Below, one piece after another: positions 7,269 through 15,582 of a DNA stretch of 35,109 nt (the stretch's first letter is position 1; each line of letters opens with the position of its first letter). The stretch is from CAIXQW01 sp046049675 (lineage in GTDB: Bacteria; Bacteroidota; Bacteroidia; Chitinophagales; Chitinophagaceae), in assembly GCA_046049675.1 (NCBI GenBank), contig JBJORA010000013.1, positions 1 to 35,109 on the forward strand, read 5' to 3'. A model generated the notes under the pieces. It did not search any database, had not been told where the DNA came from, and worked only from the letters and a program-made list of their open reading frames with translations. The translations under genes and the position numbers were made by a program.

Positions 7269-7694
7269 TTATACATTGTAAAGAATGTCACCTACAATCA
7301 ACTCTAGTGCATGCTCCATACTCTCGTCGCCCTGCTTCGCACCTTTGGGATGGTTTACAAACTCGCAGTCAAGCAGCTCGTCCTTCTTTACAAGGTTGCT
7401 GCCGTCCTCTGGAGCATACGCCACCACAATTTTGAACGGCGATATATCGGTAATTTTCTTACCTTTTGGCAGGGCACGCTCTAGTGCGTCAAGCTCCTTG
7501 CCGGTAAGTGTGAGGCTTGCCGTTGGTTCTTCTGCACCACGGCCGCGGCTAATTACTTTGCTGCCTCGGCCATACACGTTTTTCTTCGCGCGCTTGGTTT
7601 CGTAGTTTATTTCTGTGATGCCTTCCAAGCGACGGCCTAGTAACATTACTTGAATGTCGCACCAGCCATATTCTACTCCGTTGATTAATGCCAT
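7269..7694 (-). CDS. Tail tube protein
   Basis: A 141-residue protein directly after the sheath gene, the standard site of the tail tube gene. It has the opening typical of tube proteins (a short strand, then GVEYGWCDIQVMLLGRRLEGI), then a loop with basic residues (KRAKKNVYGRGSKVISRGRG), TASLTLTGKELDALERALPKG, and a beta-rich end (FKIVVAYAP, CEFVNHPKG, ALELIVGDILYNV). It would form the hexameric ring stack through which DNA passes. Size is normal for short tube proteins. Confidence 0.75.
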   Translation of the reverse strand: MALINGVEYGWCDIQVMLLGRRLEGITEINYETKRAKKNVYGRGSKVISRGRGAEEPTASLTLTGKELDALERALPKGKKITDISPFKIVVAYAPEDGSNLVKKDELLDCEFVNHPKGAKQGDESMEHALELIVGDILYNV

Positions 7695-7728
7695 GTTGTG
7701 TGTAATTTATACAGTGATTAATTTGTTT

Positions 7729-8961
7729 TTAAAGGCTTGCCGCCAAGCCAATTGTTACTAATATTTCGCGATTGGTACCAATCGGCACAATTCGTATGCG
7801 AACATTGGTTTTAGCCTGCACAGCCACATTTTGGTTTGGATCAATGTAGATATCGCCAACGCTGATATCGTCCACACTCTCCATCTCCTGAAGTACGCTT
7901 CGACCCATACCCTCTAGCATAGCTACCACTTCAGACTTGAGTGTACCTGCTGCAGTAAGTTTTACTGGTCCGTTTACTTTGGGTAGCAAAGCCTTGTATA
8001 CACCGCGCACTGCCTTATTGATCACTAGCACGTTTTCCATGCAGAAGTAATCACTGTTGGCAACAGTACATGTATGACTATCGTTCCAATAGGCACCAGG
8101 CGTACCCACAAACTTGCGCACAAACACAAAACCTTTTGTGTTTAAAGCATTAAGATCTATATCGTTATAGCTACTTAATGGCAGGTTGCTACTTAAGCCA
8201 GGGTTGAGCCAACGCGCCTTAGCTACATTGTGTAACGGGTAAGCCTCTACATAGCCAATGTTGTGACTCACTTTAGCTGCACTACTAGTGCCTAGTGCTG
8301 TACCTACGGCAGCATGTGCTTTTATTACAGCACTTGCGCTTGCTGGTGCCACTGCAAGATCCTGCGCAATTACCACAGTTACATTAGGGCTGTTAAGCGT
8401 ACGCAGCGAAGTTGCTGCAGCTGCAGTACCATTGTAGCTGCGTCCTTCCAAAATTATGTGCACAGGCATGTGTTGCGTAAACAGTTTTGCAGCGCAAGCC
8501 TGCGCTAGTGGAATAGCTGCAGTTACATCGTTGTCTAAACCGCCAGCTAAGGTTGGTGTATAGGTAGTAGCAGGATTGCGAGCTACACCAATTTGCTTAC
8601 ACTCGCCATTTGTCGCCATCAGTAAACGCTCCACTGCACATGCTGTTGCTTGGCCACTATCTACCATTTGGCTAAGCGTAGTAGCTTGTGGTACCAACCA
8701 TAGCCACAACTTGCCATTGGGATTCATCTCAAAGAACTCGTTGATGTGATAGCGTAATAATGTGGTGTTGGTGGTATCGTAAGCAGCAGTTATGCCTAAA
8801 GCATCTGCATCACTTGCTTGAATTAGTTGCACTGCAACATTTGCAGCAAGGCCGCTCGGTGCAGCTGCTCCATGGCTCATTACTAAGCCACGAATATTGT
8901 CTTCGTTTGGGGTTTGCCTACCTAGGCCACCATTGCCTAAAACTACGTTTACGTCGTTCAT
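7729..8961 (-). CDS. Tail sheath protein, DUF2586-like
   Basis: A 410-residue protein I assign to the DUF2586 sheath group found in Bacteroidota contractile-tail phages. Visible stretches are DVNVVLGNGGLGRQTPNEDN at the start, YHINEFFEMNPNGKLWLWLV near residue 90, a central beta-alpha domain (VHIILEGRSYNG, NVTVVIAQDLA, VGYVEAYPLHNVAK type), GFVFVRKFVGTPGAYWND near residue 275, and a C-terminal handshake-like strand region (NVRIRIVPIGTNREILVTIG). It follows the usual order sheath then tube. It forms the contractile outer sleeve that drives the tube through the envelope. Confidence 0.8.
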   Translation of the reverse strand: MNDVNVVLGNGGLGRQTPNEDNIRGLVMSHGAAAPSGLAANVAVQLIQASDADALGITAAYDTTNTTLLRYHINEFFEMNPNGKLWLWLVPQATTLSQMVDSGQATACAVERLLMATNGECKQIGVARNPATTYTPTLAGGLDNDVTAAIPLAQACAAKLFTQHMPVHIILEGRSYNGTAAAATSLRTLNSPNVTVVIAQDLAVAPASASAVIKAHAAVGTALGTSSAAKVSHNIGYVEAYPLHNVAKARWLNPGLSSNLPLSSYNDIDLNALNTKGFVFVRKFVGTPGAYWNDSHTCTVANSDYFCMENVLVINKAVRGVYKALLPKVNGPVKLTAAGTLKSEVVAMLEGMGRSVLQEMESVDDISVGDIYIDPNQNVAVQAKTNVRIRIVPIGTNREILVTIGLAASL

Positions 8962-9506
8962 TACTTAATTGTTGTTTGTATTGTGTATAAAATGTAACCT
9001 ATGGCTATAAAACATGCAAGCAGCACCACGCTCTTTATGATGCGTACTGCAGTTGGCGCTTTTTTGGTTTCGTTTGCTTTGGTAGTAGTTTGTACTGTAG
9101 CTGCGCTATCGTATTTGTTTTGTGCAGTTAATGCAACTGTTGTTTCGTGTGTAAAGCTGCTTCGTACTGGTATGTGTATTGCCGGCAGCTTAATTTTTGC
9201 CTTTAGCTTGCCCTTGTGTATGGCAAATGTTGCAAGCTTACCACCCGCTTTTGTTTGCAGTAGAGTGTGAATGGTGCTATCGGTTGGTATAGTACCTGGT
9301 ATGTCCAGCTCGTACTCCAGCGAGTCCTCTGCAACCACTATTGTAGTGTCTATGTTGGCCACGAGTTTGCTCGTAGTACTGGCCGCTATGCTGTCCATGT
9401 GTACAACATTGCTTTGCACTAGCTGCTTGTTGTGCAGCGTTTTTCGCGCCGCACAACTCGCAACAAGTGAACCTACTATAACCAATACTACAAAATGCTT
9501 GTACAT
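8961..9506 (-). CDS. Candidate single-molecule spanin (lipoprotein with C-terminal membrane anchor)
   Basis: A 181-residue protein with a lipoprotein signal peptide (lipobox VASC, Cys18) at the start and one hydrophobic helix (SVVLLACFIAIGYILYTI, about 157-174) near the end. The segment between has a Ser/Thr-rich part and a beta-rich core (GKLATFAIHKGKLKAKIKLP). A lipid anchor in the outer membrane joined to an inner-membrane helix is the topology of a u-spanin (T1 gp11), which fuses the two membranes at the end of lysis. The sequence does not resemble T1 gp11 that I can see; the call is from topology alone. It sits in the structural operon, far from the M15 endolysin. Confidence 0.6.
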   Translation of the reverse strand: MYKHFVVLVIVGSLVASCAARKTLHNKQLVQSNVVHMDSIAASTTSKLVANIDTTIVVAEDSLEYELDIPGTIPTDSTIHTLLQTKAGGKLATFAIHKGKLKAKIKLPAIHIPVRSSFTHETTVALTAQNKYDSAATVQTTTKANETKKAPTAVRIIKSVVLLACFIAIGYILYTIQTTIK

Positions 9507-9524
9507 GTGTGCTTGCTTTTTTTC

Positions 9525-9965
9525 TTACAGCTTTACCTCACCAATTACGGCTAAGCGATTAGCAAATGCATATTGCGTTGCCTCGTTTTCGCCAATAAAT
9601 ACAGAGCCATCGTTAACAGCCCACCCACTCTTCAGGCCTGCATGCTCTAATTTATTCATCGCCTCTGCTATTGCCTCCTCGTCGCTTAGTGCAGCATCGT
9701 TGGTGGCACCAGTCATGTTAGCACTAACTTCGTTTAACTCATCCACTTTTTGCTTAAGCTCAGTATTGTGCTCAGCTAAATTTGCGTTGTTACGAGTTAC
9801 CTTCTCTATGCTTTCCTGCAAACTTTTTATTTGCGCTGCAGCTTTGGCTTTGTCATTTTGCAATTCTTTGCTACTGGTTTGCAAAGCAACAATTGCTTCA
9901 ATAATCTGTGCCTCTGTGGCTTTTTTGGGATTGGCAATACCTAGTGCCTTTGCGAAATTTTCCAT
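9525..9965 (-). CDS. Coiled-coil phage protein of unknown function
   Basis: A 146-residue soluble protein that I do not recognise. The first 30 residues have a Lys/Ala-rich helical start, and about 32-85 is a strong coiled coil (SSKELQNDKAKAAAQIKSLQ, then SIEKVTRNNANLAEHNTELK). The last part, KSGWAVNDGSVFIGENEATQ, is a short, probably folded module. It lies between a structural protein of unknown role and the spanin candidate in the late operon. A capsid-associated or scaffolding role is possible but is only a guess from shape and position. Confidence 0.6.
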   Translation of the reverse strand: MENFAKALGIANPKKATEAQIIEAIVALQTSSKELQNDKAKAAAQIKSLQESIEKVTRNNANLAEHNTELKQKVDELNEVSANMTGATNDAALSDEEAIAEAMNKLEHAGLKSGWAVNDGSVFIGENEATQYAFANRLAVIGEVKL

Positions 9966-9989
9966 TTTTTTGTATCTGTATGTTTTTAA

Positions 9990-10628
9990 TTAAACAATGT
10001 AATTGTTGATGCTATTTAGATAACTCATTTGCAATTCTGAGCCGTTTCGGCAACACATAAAACCACATCCAGGATCAAGTACAACCGTTGGTCCATTATT
10101 AGTAGCTTGGCCATTGATCGCAGTACAATTTGTAAGCCCAATCTCAGCTGCCACATCGTCTATGTTTACTACCCACATTCGCTTATCCTCTGGCCATGTA
10201 AGTATATCAATACTGCCTAATCCAGAGCTTACTTCGTAAGCTCGCTCCGAGTTGCGCAAAAGATCTAATCCTATGAAGGATGTTGTGTTTAAGCGTGTAA
10301 CCAGCAACATGCTATTTGTAAACACGGTAATGTCAGTTACTTGTTTACCATTCCAATTAAATGGTTGCGGCGTTGTACCGCCCTCATAGGGAACACTTGT
10401 ATTAACTCCGCTTGTGTTAATCAACACAGCACATTCGTTTACCGACACTAGCTCACTTAGACCTAGGTTGCCGATATCGTTTACTTTTATTGCGCTATCA
10501 ACATGTTTAAGACTATCAAGCAAATTAAGCAATACATCGCGCACACGTTGCGGTGTAATTGCACGGCTAGTATTGTCTGCTAGCAACGTGTTGATTTGTG
10601 CTTGTATGTCTTGCTTAGTTAATACCAT
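9990..10628 (-). CDS. Phage structural protein, unknown
   Basis: A 212-residue protein. The opening helical part (IQAQINTLLADNTSRAITPQ, then RVRDVLLNLLDSL) matches a pattern seen at the start of many Bacteroidota phage tail or fibre proteins (polar Asn-Thr stretch, ITP, then a hydrophobic helix ending in DS). The rest is beta-prone with Thr and Asn loops. It has no membrane segment. Position, downstream of capsid genes and upstream of the sheath, suits a minor virion or neck-tail protein. The identity is not recognised further. Confidence 0.6.
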   Translation of the reverse strand: MVLTKQDIQAQINTLLADNTSRAITPQRVRDVLLNLLDSLKHVDSAIKVNDIGNLGLSELVSVNECAVLINTSGVNTSVPYEGGTTPQPFNWNGKQVTDITVFTNSMLLVTRLNTTSFIGLDLLRNSERAYEVSSGLGSIDILTWPEDKRMWVVNIDDVAAEIGLTNCTAINGQATNNGPTVVLDPGCGFMCCRNGSELQMSYLNSINNYIV

Positions 10629-10630
10629 TG

Positions 10631-10738
10631 CTAAATTTCAAATCCTGCGTCAAAACCCTCTCCAAAGCTGCCATTACTAGCTGTTACTGGCGGTGCACTT
10701 TCTTCAATTAGTAAGTACACGTTTGGAAGGTTTTGCAT
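10631..10738 (-). CDS. Small late-operon ORF, 35 residues
   Basis: ATG at 10738, TAG at 10631, three bases before the next start at 10628, so it fits tightly in the operon. The product begins MQNLPNVYLLIEES and ends GEGFDAGFEI, with a Pro- and Ser-rich middle. I do not recognise it. The evidence that it is a real gene is the short spacing to the following gene and the position directly after the capsid gene's hairpin; there is no domain to support it. Confidence 0.45.
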   Translation of the reverse strand: MQNLPNVYLLIEESAPPVTASNGSFGEGFDAGFEI

Positions 10739-10758
10739 ACTGTGTTTGTGCTTTTTTT

Positions 10759-10804
10759 GTTTAGGTTATAGCAGGCTGTTTATACAGCCCGCTATCGCCT
10801 AAAC
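10759..10804. terminator. Long interrupted hairpin after the capsid gene
   Basis: GTTTAGG at 10759-10765 pairs with CCTAAAC at 10798-10804; further in, ATAGC pairs with GCTAT and GGCTG with CAGCC, with short mismatches. On the minus (operon) strand no T run follows, so it is not a classical terminator for this operon. It may protect the capsid transcript end or reduce read-through. Placed 47 bases after the capsid stop. Confidence 0.5.
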
Positions 10805-10850
10805 CTCTCCTTGCTCGTATTTGTATAATGTAAATATTTATGCTTGGTAA

Positions 10851-11924
10851 CTAGCCTGCAATGATTGCTCCTAAACACTTCTGACGGAATGGTATCACCA
10901 TCGCACGCATACGGAAGTTAAGAACATCCCCTTGCTGATCAGGGTCTTTTAGTTTAGCATACATTTCTGCAGTACCCATGGCGCGGCCAAAACTGCGCCC
11001 TTTGTCCAAGTAAGCAATACTTGCTTGTGCATCACCAGCACCTGGTACCGCACCGTAAGCCAACTTGTTAAGGCTTGTTTTGTTGTAATAAGCAGTTGTT
11101 ACACGGGCTTTAATGATAAAACCTAAGTAGTACACCCATACACCTGTAGCGGTACCGCCTGAGCCGTTTTTACTTGCCTGCTCTTTAAGCACTGGGTTGG
11201 TGTTTACAAAATCCCAAAAGGCATCAGGATGTACTAATAGCACACGACCGTCTGCAGGATACTTTGCCTTATCCCAAGCTAAAGCCAGTGCAGCAATATC
11301 AGTGTCGGTAATTGTTTTTAGGCCAGTAAGTGAACTGACATTGCCAGTAGTTTTAATAACAGGTGTGGCGGCAGTATTTGTTGTCGGCGCAATGTTGTAG
11401 ATACCATCGTCAGCAATTTTGCCATACAAACTGTCCTTGTGATCTTGCACCACACTTTTACGCTTATCGTAGTTTAGCGCAACTGTCTCAACGTCGCGTA
11501 TAACAGTACTGTCAGAACTGTAATCGTCTAGTGGCAATGCGATAGGCACGTCTCCACGTGGGCTCATTGGTACCGGGTACACACTTCGGTTCTTTTGCAC
11601 ATTGGGGCTAGCGCCTATTTCTTGCAAGTTAATTTTGTCATTGTCAACAAATGGGTCTAGGTTTTTACCGTCAGCCAAATAGTCGTTGTTGTCCCAAAAC
11701 TTTCCCAAGAGATCGCCAAGCCATACTTCAGTTAGCAAGCCTGCAGCTGCAATACCTTTTTCTTTGCGGCCACCCAATTGGCTGCCAATAATACCCATAC
11801 CAAATGCCAAGGCTAGTAAGCCAAGCATGGTATGTTGTGGATCAATGTTTAACTGACCTGCAAGTAGCAGTCCAGTACATGCGCTTAAAATTATTGCGCC
11901 AAGTAAACTGTTAAGTGTTTTCAT
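10851..11924 (-). CDS. Major capsid protein with hydrophobic N-terminal extension
   Basis: A 357-residue protein in the position of the major head protein, after the protease-scaffold gene. From about residue 58 (GIAAAGLLTEVWLGDLLGKF) it reads as a Bacteroidota-type HK97-fold capsid: YPVPMSPRGDVPIALPLDD, an Arg-Asp-Val-Glu-Thr strand, the internal helix SLYGKIADDGI, DGRVLLVHPDAFWDFVNTNP and a C-terminal beta core ending in an Ala-Ile-Ile-Ala-Gly. The first 55 residues are unusual: two hydrophobic segments (LLGAIILSACTGLLLAG and MLGLLALAFGMGIIG) before a basic GGRKEKG, which could be a cleavage site for the upstream protease. Internal ATGs at codons 32 and 42 are alternative starts. Confidence 0.8.
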   Translation of the reverse strand: MKTLNSLLGAIILSACTGLLLAGQLNIDPQHTMLGLLALAFGMGIIGSQLGGRKEKGIAAAGLLTEVWLGDLLGKFWDNNDYLADGKNLDPFVDNDKINLQEIGASPNVQKNRSVYPVPMSPRGDVPIALPLDDYSSDSTVIRDVETVALNYDKRKSVVQDHKDSLYGKIADDGIYNIAPTTNTAATPVIKTTGNVSSLTGLKTITDTDIAALALAWDKAKYPADGRVLLVHPDAFWDFVNTNPVLKEQASKNGSGGTATGVWVYYLGFIIKARVTTAYYNKTSLNKLAYGAVPGAGDAQASIAYLDKGRSFGRAMGTAEMYAKLKDPDQQGDVLNFRMRAMVIPFRQKCLGAIIAG

Positions 11925-11963
11925 TACTCGTATTTTTTTTGTTTTTTTGTTTTAAGAATTGTT

Positions 11964-12272
11964 CTAGTGTAGCATTCGCTGCCGCAGCATGTCTTTAACC
12001 TCTTGCAGTAGTTCCACGCAGCGCCTGTTTACTTGCACGCTTTCTGCATAGGCATTGTTGATAAAGCTGTCGTGTTCTTTTTCCTTTGCCTCAAGCTTTG
12101 CCTCCAGTTTGCTTATACGCTCGTCGGTTTCCTTTTCCTTGCTTTTGCGAATGCGCTCCAAGTATACCACCACAGCAATTAGTATAATGGCTAAAACGCC
12201 GAGCACACCGTAATTAAGTAGGCTTTTGCTTCCCTCCTCTACTAGTGGTACCAATGCTTGTAGTAAACTCAT
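11964..12272 (-). CDS. Small membrane protein, possible holin
   Basis: A 102-residue protein with one clear membrane helix (LLNYGVLGVLAIILIAVVVY, about 18-37), followed by a highly charged coiled-coil tail (RISKLEAKLEAKEKEHDSFI) of about 60 residues. A short N-terminal segment, one helix and a charged C-terminal tail fit a type III holin or an Rz-like inner-membrane protein. It lies between the protease and the capsid genes, not beside the endolysin. The function is not proven by sequence; a capsid-assembly membrane partner is an alternative given the hydrophobic capsid N-terminus next to it. Confidence 0.55.
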   Translation of the reverse strand: MSLLQALVPLVEEGSKSLLNYGVLGVLAIILIAVVVYLERIRKSKEKETDERISKLEAKLEAKEKEHDSFINNAYAESVQVNRRCVELLQEVKDMLRQRMLH

Positions 12273-12301
12273 ACTGCGTCTAAAATGTTTTAAGCGATTA
12301 C

Positions 12302-13357
12302 TTATTTTCCTGCCTTTACTAGTTCAAGATACTCTGCCTGTAAAGCCTTAAATTTTTCGGGTTCCTTTGCCTGCATTGTTTCTAGCTCAGTTGCCGTTAG
12401 TCTAGCAAATAGACAGTCGCGGCTACTAGTAGGTGCTGCACCCTTAACACCTGCTACTCGCTCAGTTGCAGAAAGGCCACTTGCAGTGCTACTGTTAATG
12501 CTAGCAATTACATCAACTCGCTTTGCCATAGTACTTAAAGCAGACTGTGTCGTGTCAAAGTCTTGGCTTGCTAGTTTTGTGTAATTTTCACGCTGCTCTT
12601 CACCAATTTTTCCTTCCTCTACAGCTGTATCAATTAGAGATTTGATGCGGTCGGCTTTAAGTGCAGCTAACTCTGTTTGCAACGCTTTCGTATCTGCATT
12701 TTCTGCAGTTGACGCGCGCAATGCACTAATTTCTTGTAGCGCTTGTTCTTTGGTGGCATCTGCCGCTAATCCTAGGGCAATCAAAATTTCCTTCATACTA
12801 TGTTGTGTTTCGTTGTTGGCGTTAAATAATGCGGCAAGTACATCTGCACTAGTATCGCTACTTAAGGCAATGCTTCTACCATCAGCTGCACGTAACTTTA
12901 TAGCTTGTCTATTACTTGGCAATCCCACGGGACTGCACTCTAGCAATCTACACTTTGTTACTGTTGGATATTTTTGGCCTGCCACCATTTGGTCTGCATC
13001 CTCGCTCCATTCGATCCACTCAAAGTATATGCTACATGCATTAATAAAGCCATCCGCAATTTTTTGATTGAGGCGTTTGCCCTCTTCGTCATTCATGTCC
13101 GGCTCAAACTCACCTATAAGTTTGCCGTCTTCTTTGCGAATGTTTACCCATGCACCAAGCGGATAGCGTTGCTCCTCTTTGTAGCTATCATTAAAGCCGT
13201 GATTAAAGTACCCCACTGGGTTAGCCTCAAAGTCGCTTAGCTCTATGCCATCGGTTAGTACGCGAAAGCCATAACTATTTACAACTTCAGTACTCATTAC
13301 AAATGCGTAACGCGGTTGCTCTGCTGTACCTAAGTTTATTGCTTTCTTTCTTGCCAT
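12302..13357 (-). CDS. Prohead protease fused to scaffold
   Basis: 351 residues from the ATG at 13357, chosen because the longer reading to 13429 adds a non-family leader. The first 160 residues read as a HK97-type (S78/U35) prohead protease: a strand MSTEVVNSYG, the probable catalytic His in NHGF (about 53), the probable Ser in NACSIYFEW (about 109), and LLECSPVGLPSN. The rest is helical and Ala/Glu-rich (SMKEILIALGLAADATKEQA, ALQTELAALKADRIK) and looks like a scaffold joined to the protease, as in Mu gpI/Z. It would guide capsid assembly, then cut itself and the capsid protein. It is the first gene of the leftward late operon. Confidence 0.85.
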   Translation of the reverse strand: MARKKAINLGTAEQPRYAFVMSTEVVNSYGFRVLTDGIELSDFEANPVGYFNHGFNDSYKEEQRYPLGAWVNIRKEDGKLIGEFEPDMNDEEGKRLNQKIADGFINACSIYFEWIEWSEDADQMVAGQKYPTVTKCRLLECSPVGLPSNRQAIKLRAADGRSIALSSDTSADVLAALFNANNETQHSMKEILIALGLAADATKEQALQEISALRASTAENADTKALQTELAALKADRIKSLIDTAVEEGKIGEEQRENYTKLASQDFDTTQSALSTMAKRVDVIASINSSTASGLSATERVAGVKGAAPTSSRDCLFARLTATELETMQAKEPEKFKALQAEYLELVKAGK

Positions 13358-13431
13358 TGCGTTTTTACTTTTCGCCTTTCGTGGATGTAAAAGTGAAACG
13401 TGTTTTGTGCTAAAAAAAATTAGCAACAACG

Positions 13432-13473
13432 CACTGCAAGAATTTGTTCAATCACTGCAAAAATTATTTCAAT
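13432..13473. promoter_or_regulatory. Tandem 21-base repeat in the divergent late promoter region
   Basis: CACTGCAAGAATTTGTTCAAT (13432-13452) is followed without a gap by CACTGCAAAAATTATTTCAA plus T (13453-13473); 18 of 21 positions agree. Two adjacent copies exactly two helical turns apart, in the only gap between two divergent late operons, are the likely binding sites of a late activator. I find no TTTG/TANNTTTG promoter for either operon here, consistent with activator-dependent promoters. GCATGCAAAGCATGC at about 13521 is a second, palindromic element just before the terminase gene. Confidence 0.55.
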
Positions 13474-13542
13474 GGCGTAGCGCATTTTTTTAGAGGCATA
13501 TTTTAAGCTGCAATTTTGATTGCATGCAAAGCATGCGTACAC

Positions 13543-14007
13543 ATGGCAAGAAGTAAAGACAATCAACGACAATTAGCAAAAGAACTATACCTACAAACCA
13601 ATAAAACATTGGAGGAGATAGCTGCTATTGTGCAAGTAAATCGTGGCACAGTAAGTACCTGGTGCAAGGCCGAAAACTGGGAGGCTATAAAAAATGCCCA
13701 AAGCCAAACACCAGAGCGTGTGGTGCAAGCAATGTTTGCCGAGCTTGAACAGTTGAATAGTTACATTGCCAATAAACCTGAAGGCAAGCGTTATGCCGAC
13801 AGCAAAGAAAGCGATGCGCGTAATAAGATCATACTAAGTATTAAACGTATGCAAACCCAAATTGCATTACCGCAATACGTGGCAGTATTGGTTAGGTTTC
13901 TTGAGTATTTGCAAAAAGCAAATATTGATTTGAGCAAGCAAGTTGCAACCATTGCCAACGACTTCTTAAATGATCAAGTAGAACTTCTAAACAAAAAGGA
14001 GGTGTAA
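13543..14007 (+). CDS. Small terminase subunit, helix-turn-helix type
   Basis: 154 residues from the ATG at 13543; a longer reading starts at 13516 but its leader is not family-like. Residues about 15-45 contain a helix-turn-helix (YLQTNKTLEEIAAIVQVNRG, then TVSTWCKAENW), the DNA-recognition part of many small terminases (DUF1804-like in Mu relatives). The C-terminal half is helical (LEQLNSYIANK, KIILSIKRMQ, YVAVLVRFLEYLQKA) and should oligomerise. It directly precedes the large terminase gene with no gap and opens the rightward late operon. It would recognise phage DNA for packaging. Confidence 0.75.
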   Translation: MARSKDNQRQLAKELYLQTNKTLEEIAAIVQVNRGTVSTWCKAENWEAIKNAQSQTPERVVQAMFAELEQLNSYIANKPEGKRYADSKESDARNKIILSIKRMQTQIALPQYVAVLVRFLEYLQKANIDLSKQVATIANDFLNDQVELLNKKEV

Positions 14008-15579
14008 ATGGCAAGTGGTGGCAGTAAATTAAACAAGCTAGAGAAAGAAGCATTTGAGCAGTGGCAACAGAAATGCAAAGAAATTCGCGAGGCCACAGTT
14101 GTGCGCGGTACCGAAAGCAAAGAAGCCAAGGCGCAACGTATAGCAAAGGCAAAGAAAGACTATGCCTACTTTGTAACTTACTACTTCCCACACTATGCCA
14201 AAGCACCGTGTGCAAAGTTTCAAATAGATGCAGCTAAAGCTATACTTGCCGACGCTAATATTTTTGCGATTTTAGAATGGGCGCGCGAGCACGCTAAAAG
14301 TGTACATGCTGATATACTAATACCATTATGGCTTAAGATTCATGGAGAGCTGGACGGTATGGTGCTTGTAAATAAAAGCGAAACAGGTGCCGCTCGTTTG
14401 CTTGGCGATGTGCAAGCCGAGCTCGAAAACAACCAACGCTACATAGACGACTATGGCACCAATTACAATATTGGCAATTGGATGGATGGCGATTTTATGT
14501 GTAAAGACGGCACCTTCTTTGTAGCACTTGGCCGTGGGCAAAGCCCCAGAGGTTTGCGCAAAGGAGCCAAGCGGCCAAATTATGCCAGCGTAGACGATAT
14601 AGACGACGAAGAGTTGGTAAAAAATCCAAAGCGTGTAAACGAAGTAGTTGATTGGGTGTTAACTGCCCTTTACGGTGCGCTTAACACAAAACGCGGCCGT
14701 ATGGTAATTGCTAACAATCGCATACATCGCAAAAGCGTTTTGGCTCACTTAGTGGGTGATCTGGAGCCGGGCACACCAAAACGCGAAGGCATTTATCACA
14801 GTAAAGTATGCGCAATTGAAAATGGTAAACCTGCGTGGAAAGAAAACTATACACTGGAGCAGCTGCAGGCCAAGTTTTCTAAAATGGGTTGGATACGAAG
14901 TCAACGCGAATATTTTCACAACCCTATCGTAGTAGGTAAAATTTTTAAGAACGAGTGGTTTCAATGGCGGCCAATGTTGCCACTAGATCATTACGATGCG
15001 CATGTAATATACTTTGACCCCAGTTTTAAGAGTAGTAAGCAGAGCGATTTTAAGGCTATTCGCCACTGGGGAAAAACGCCACGCGAATTTCACTGCCTAA
15101 AAAGTTTTTGCCGCCAGTGTACAATAAGCGAGGCTGTGCGTTGGCTGTATAGCTACATGGAAGAGTTGTACCCTAACCTGCGCGGCTGCAATTACGAAGT
15201 GCCTAGCACAATTGTGGACGTATACATGGAAGCCAACTTTATACAAGATATATTGCTCGACGAGTTTGTAGCAGAAGGCGAAATACGCGGATGGCAATTG
15301 GGCATAAGGCCAGACCACCGCAACAAGCCTGACAAGTATAGTCGCATCGAAAGCCTAACACCATTCTACGAGCGTGGCATGGTATACTTTAACGAGGCCG
15401 AAAAAAACAATACGGACATGATTACCGGCAACGAGCAAGTACTAGCCATAGAACCTGGTAGTACTACACACGACGATGCGCCCGATGCGGATGAAGGTGC
15501 TATATACAAACTGCAGCTTTTCCGCAGGCAAGCAAATACACAACGTAGAATAGGCACTAGGCCACAACGAGGATATTAA
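14008..15579 (+). CDS. Large terminase subunit (packaging ATPase/nuclease)
   Basis: A 523-residue large terminase. The ATPase half has a diverged Walker A (EWAREHAKSVH, about 90-100), then VNKSETGAARLLGDVQ (a typical motif after it), and Walker B-like YASVDDIDDEE (about 192-202). The nuclease half has YFDPSFKSSKQSDFK with an acidic residue at about 337, VDVYMEANF near 405, and a late acidic DDAPDADEGAIY near 490, which fit the RNase H-type metal site. It packages DNA into the prohead and cuts it, which for a Mu-type phage means headful cutting with host DNA at the ends. It starts immediately after the small subunit gene. Confidence 0.9.
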   Translation: MASGGSKLNKLEKEAFEQWQQKCKEIREATVVRGTESKEAKAQRIAKAKKDYAYFVTYYFPHYAKAPCAKFQIDAAKAILADANIFAILEWAREHAKSVHADILIPLWLKIHGELDGMVLVNKSETGAARLLGDVQAELENNQRYIDDYGTNYNIGNWMDGDFMCKDGTFFVALGRGQSPRGLRKGAKRPNYASVDDIDDEELVKNPKRVNEVVDWVLTALYGALNTKRGRMVIANNRIHRKSVLAHLVGDLEPGTPKREGIYHSKVCAIENGKPAWKENYTLEQLQAKFSKMGWIRSQREYFHNPIVVGKIFKNEWFQWRPMLPLDHYDAHVIYFDPSFKSSKQSDFKAIRHWGKTPREFHCLKSFCRQCTISEAVRWLYSYMEELYPNLRGCNYEVPSTIVDVYMEANFIQDILLDEFVAEGEIRGWQLGIRPDHRNKPDKYSRIESLTPFYERGMVYFNEAEKNNTDMITGNEQVLAIEPGSTTHDDAPDADEGAIYKLQLFRRQANTQRRIGTRPQRGY

Positions 15580-15582
15580 ATT

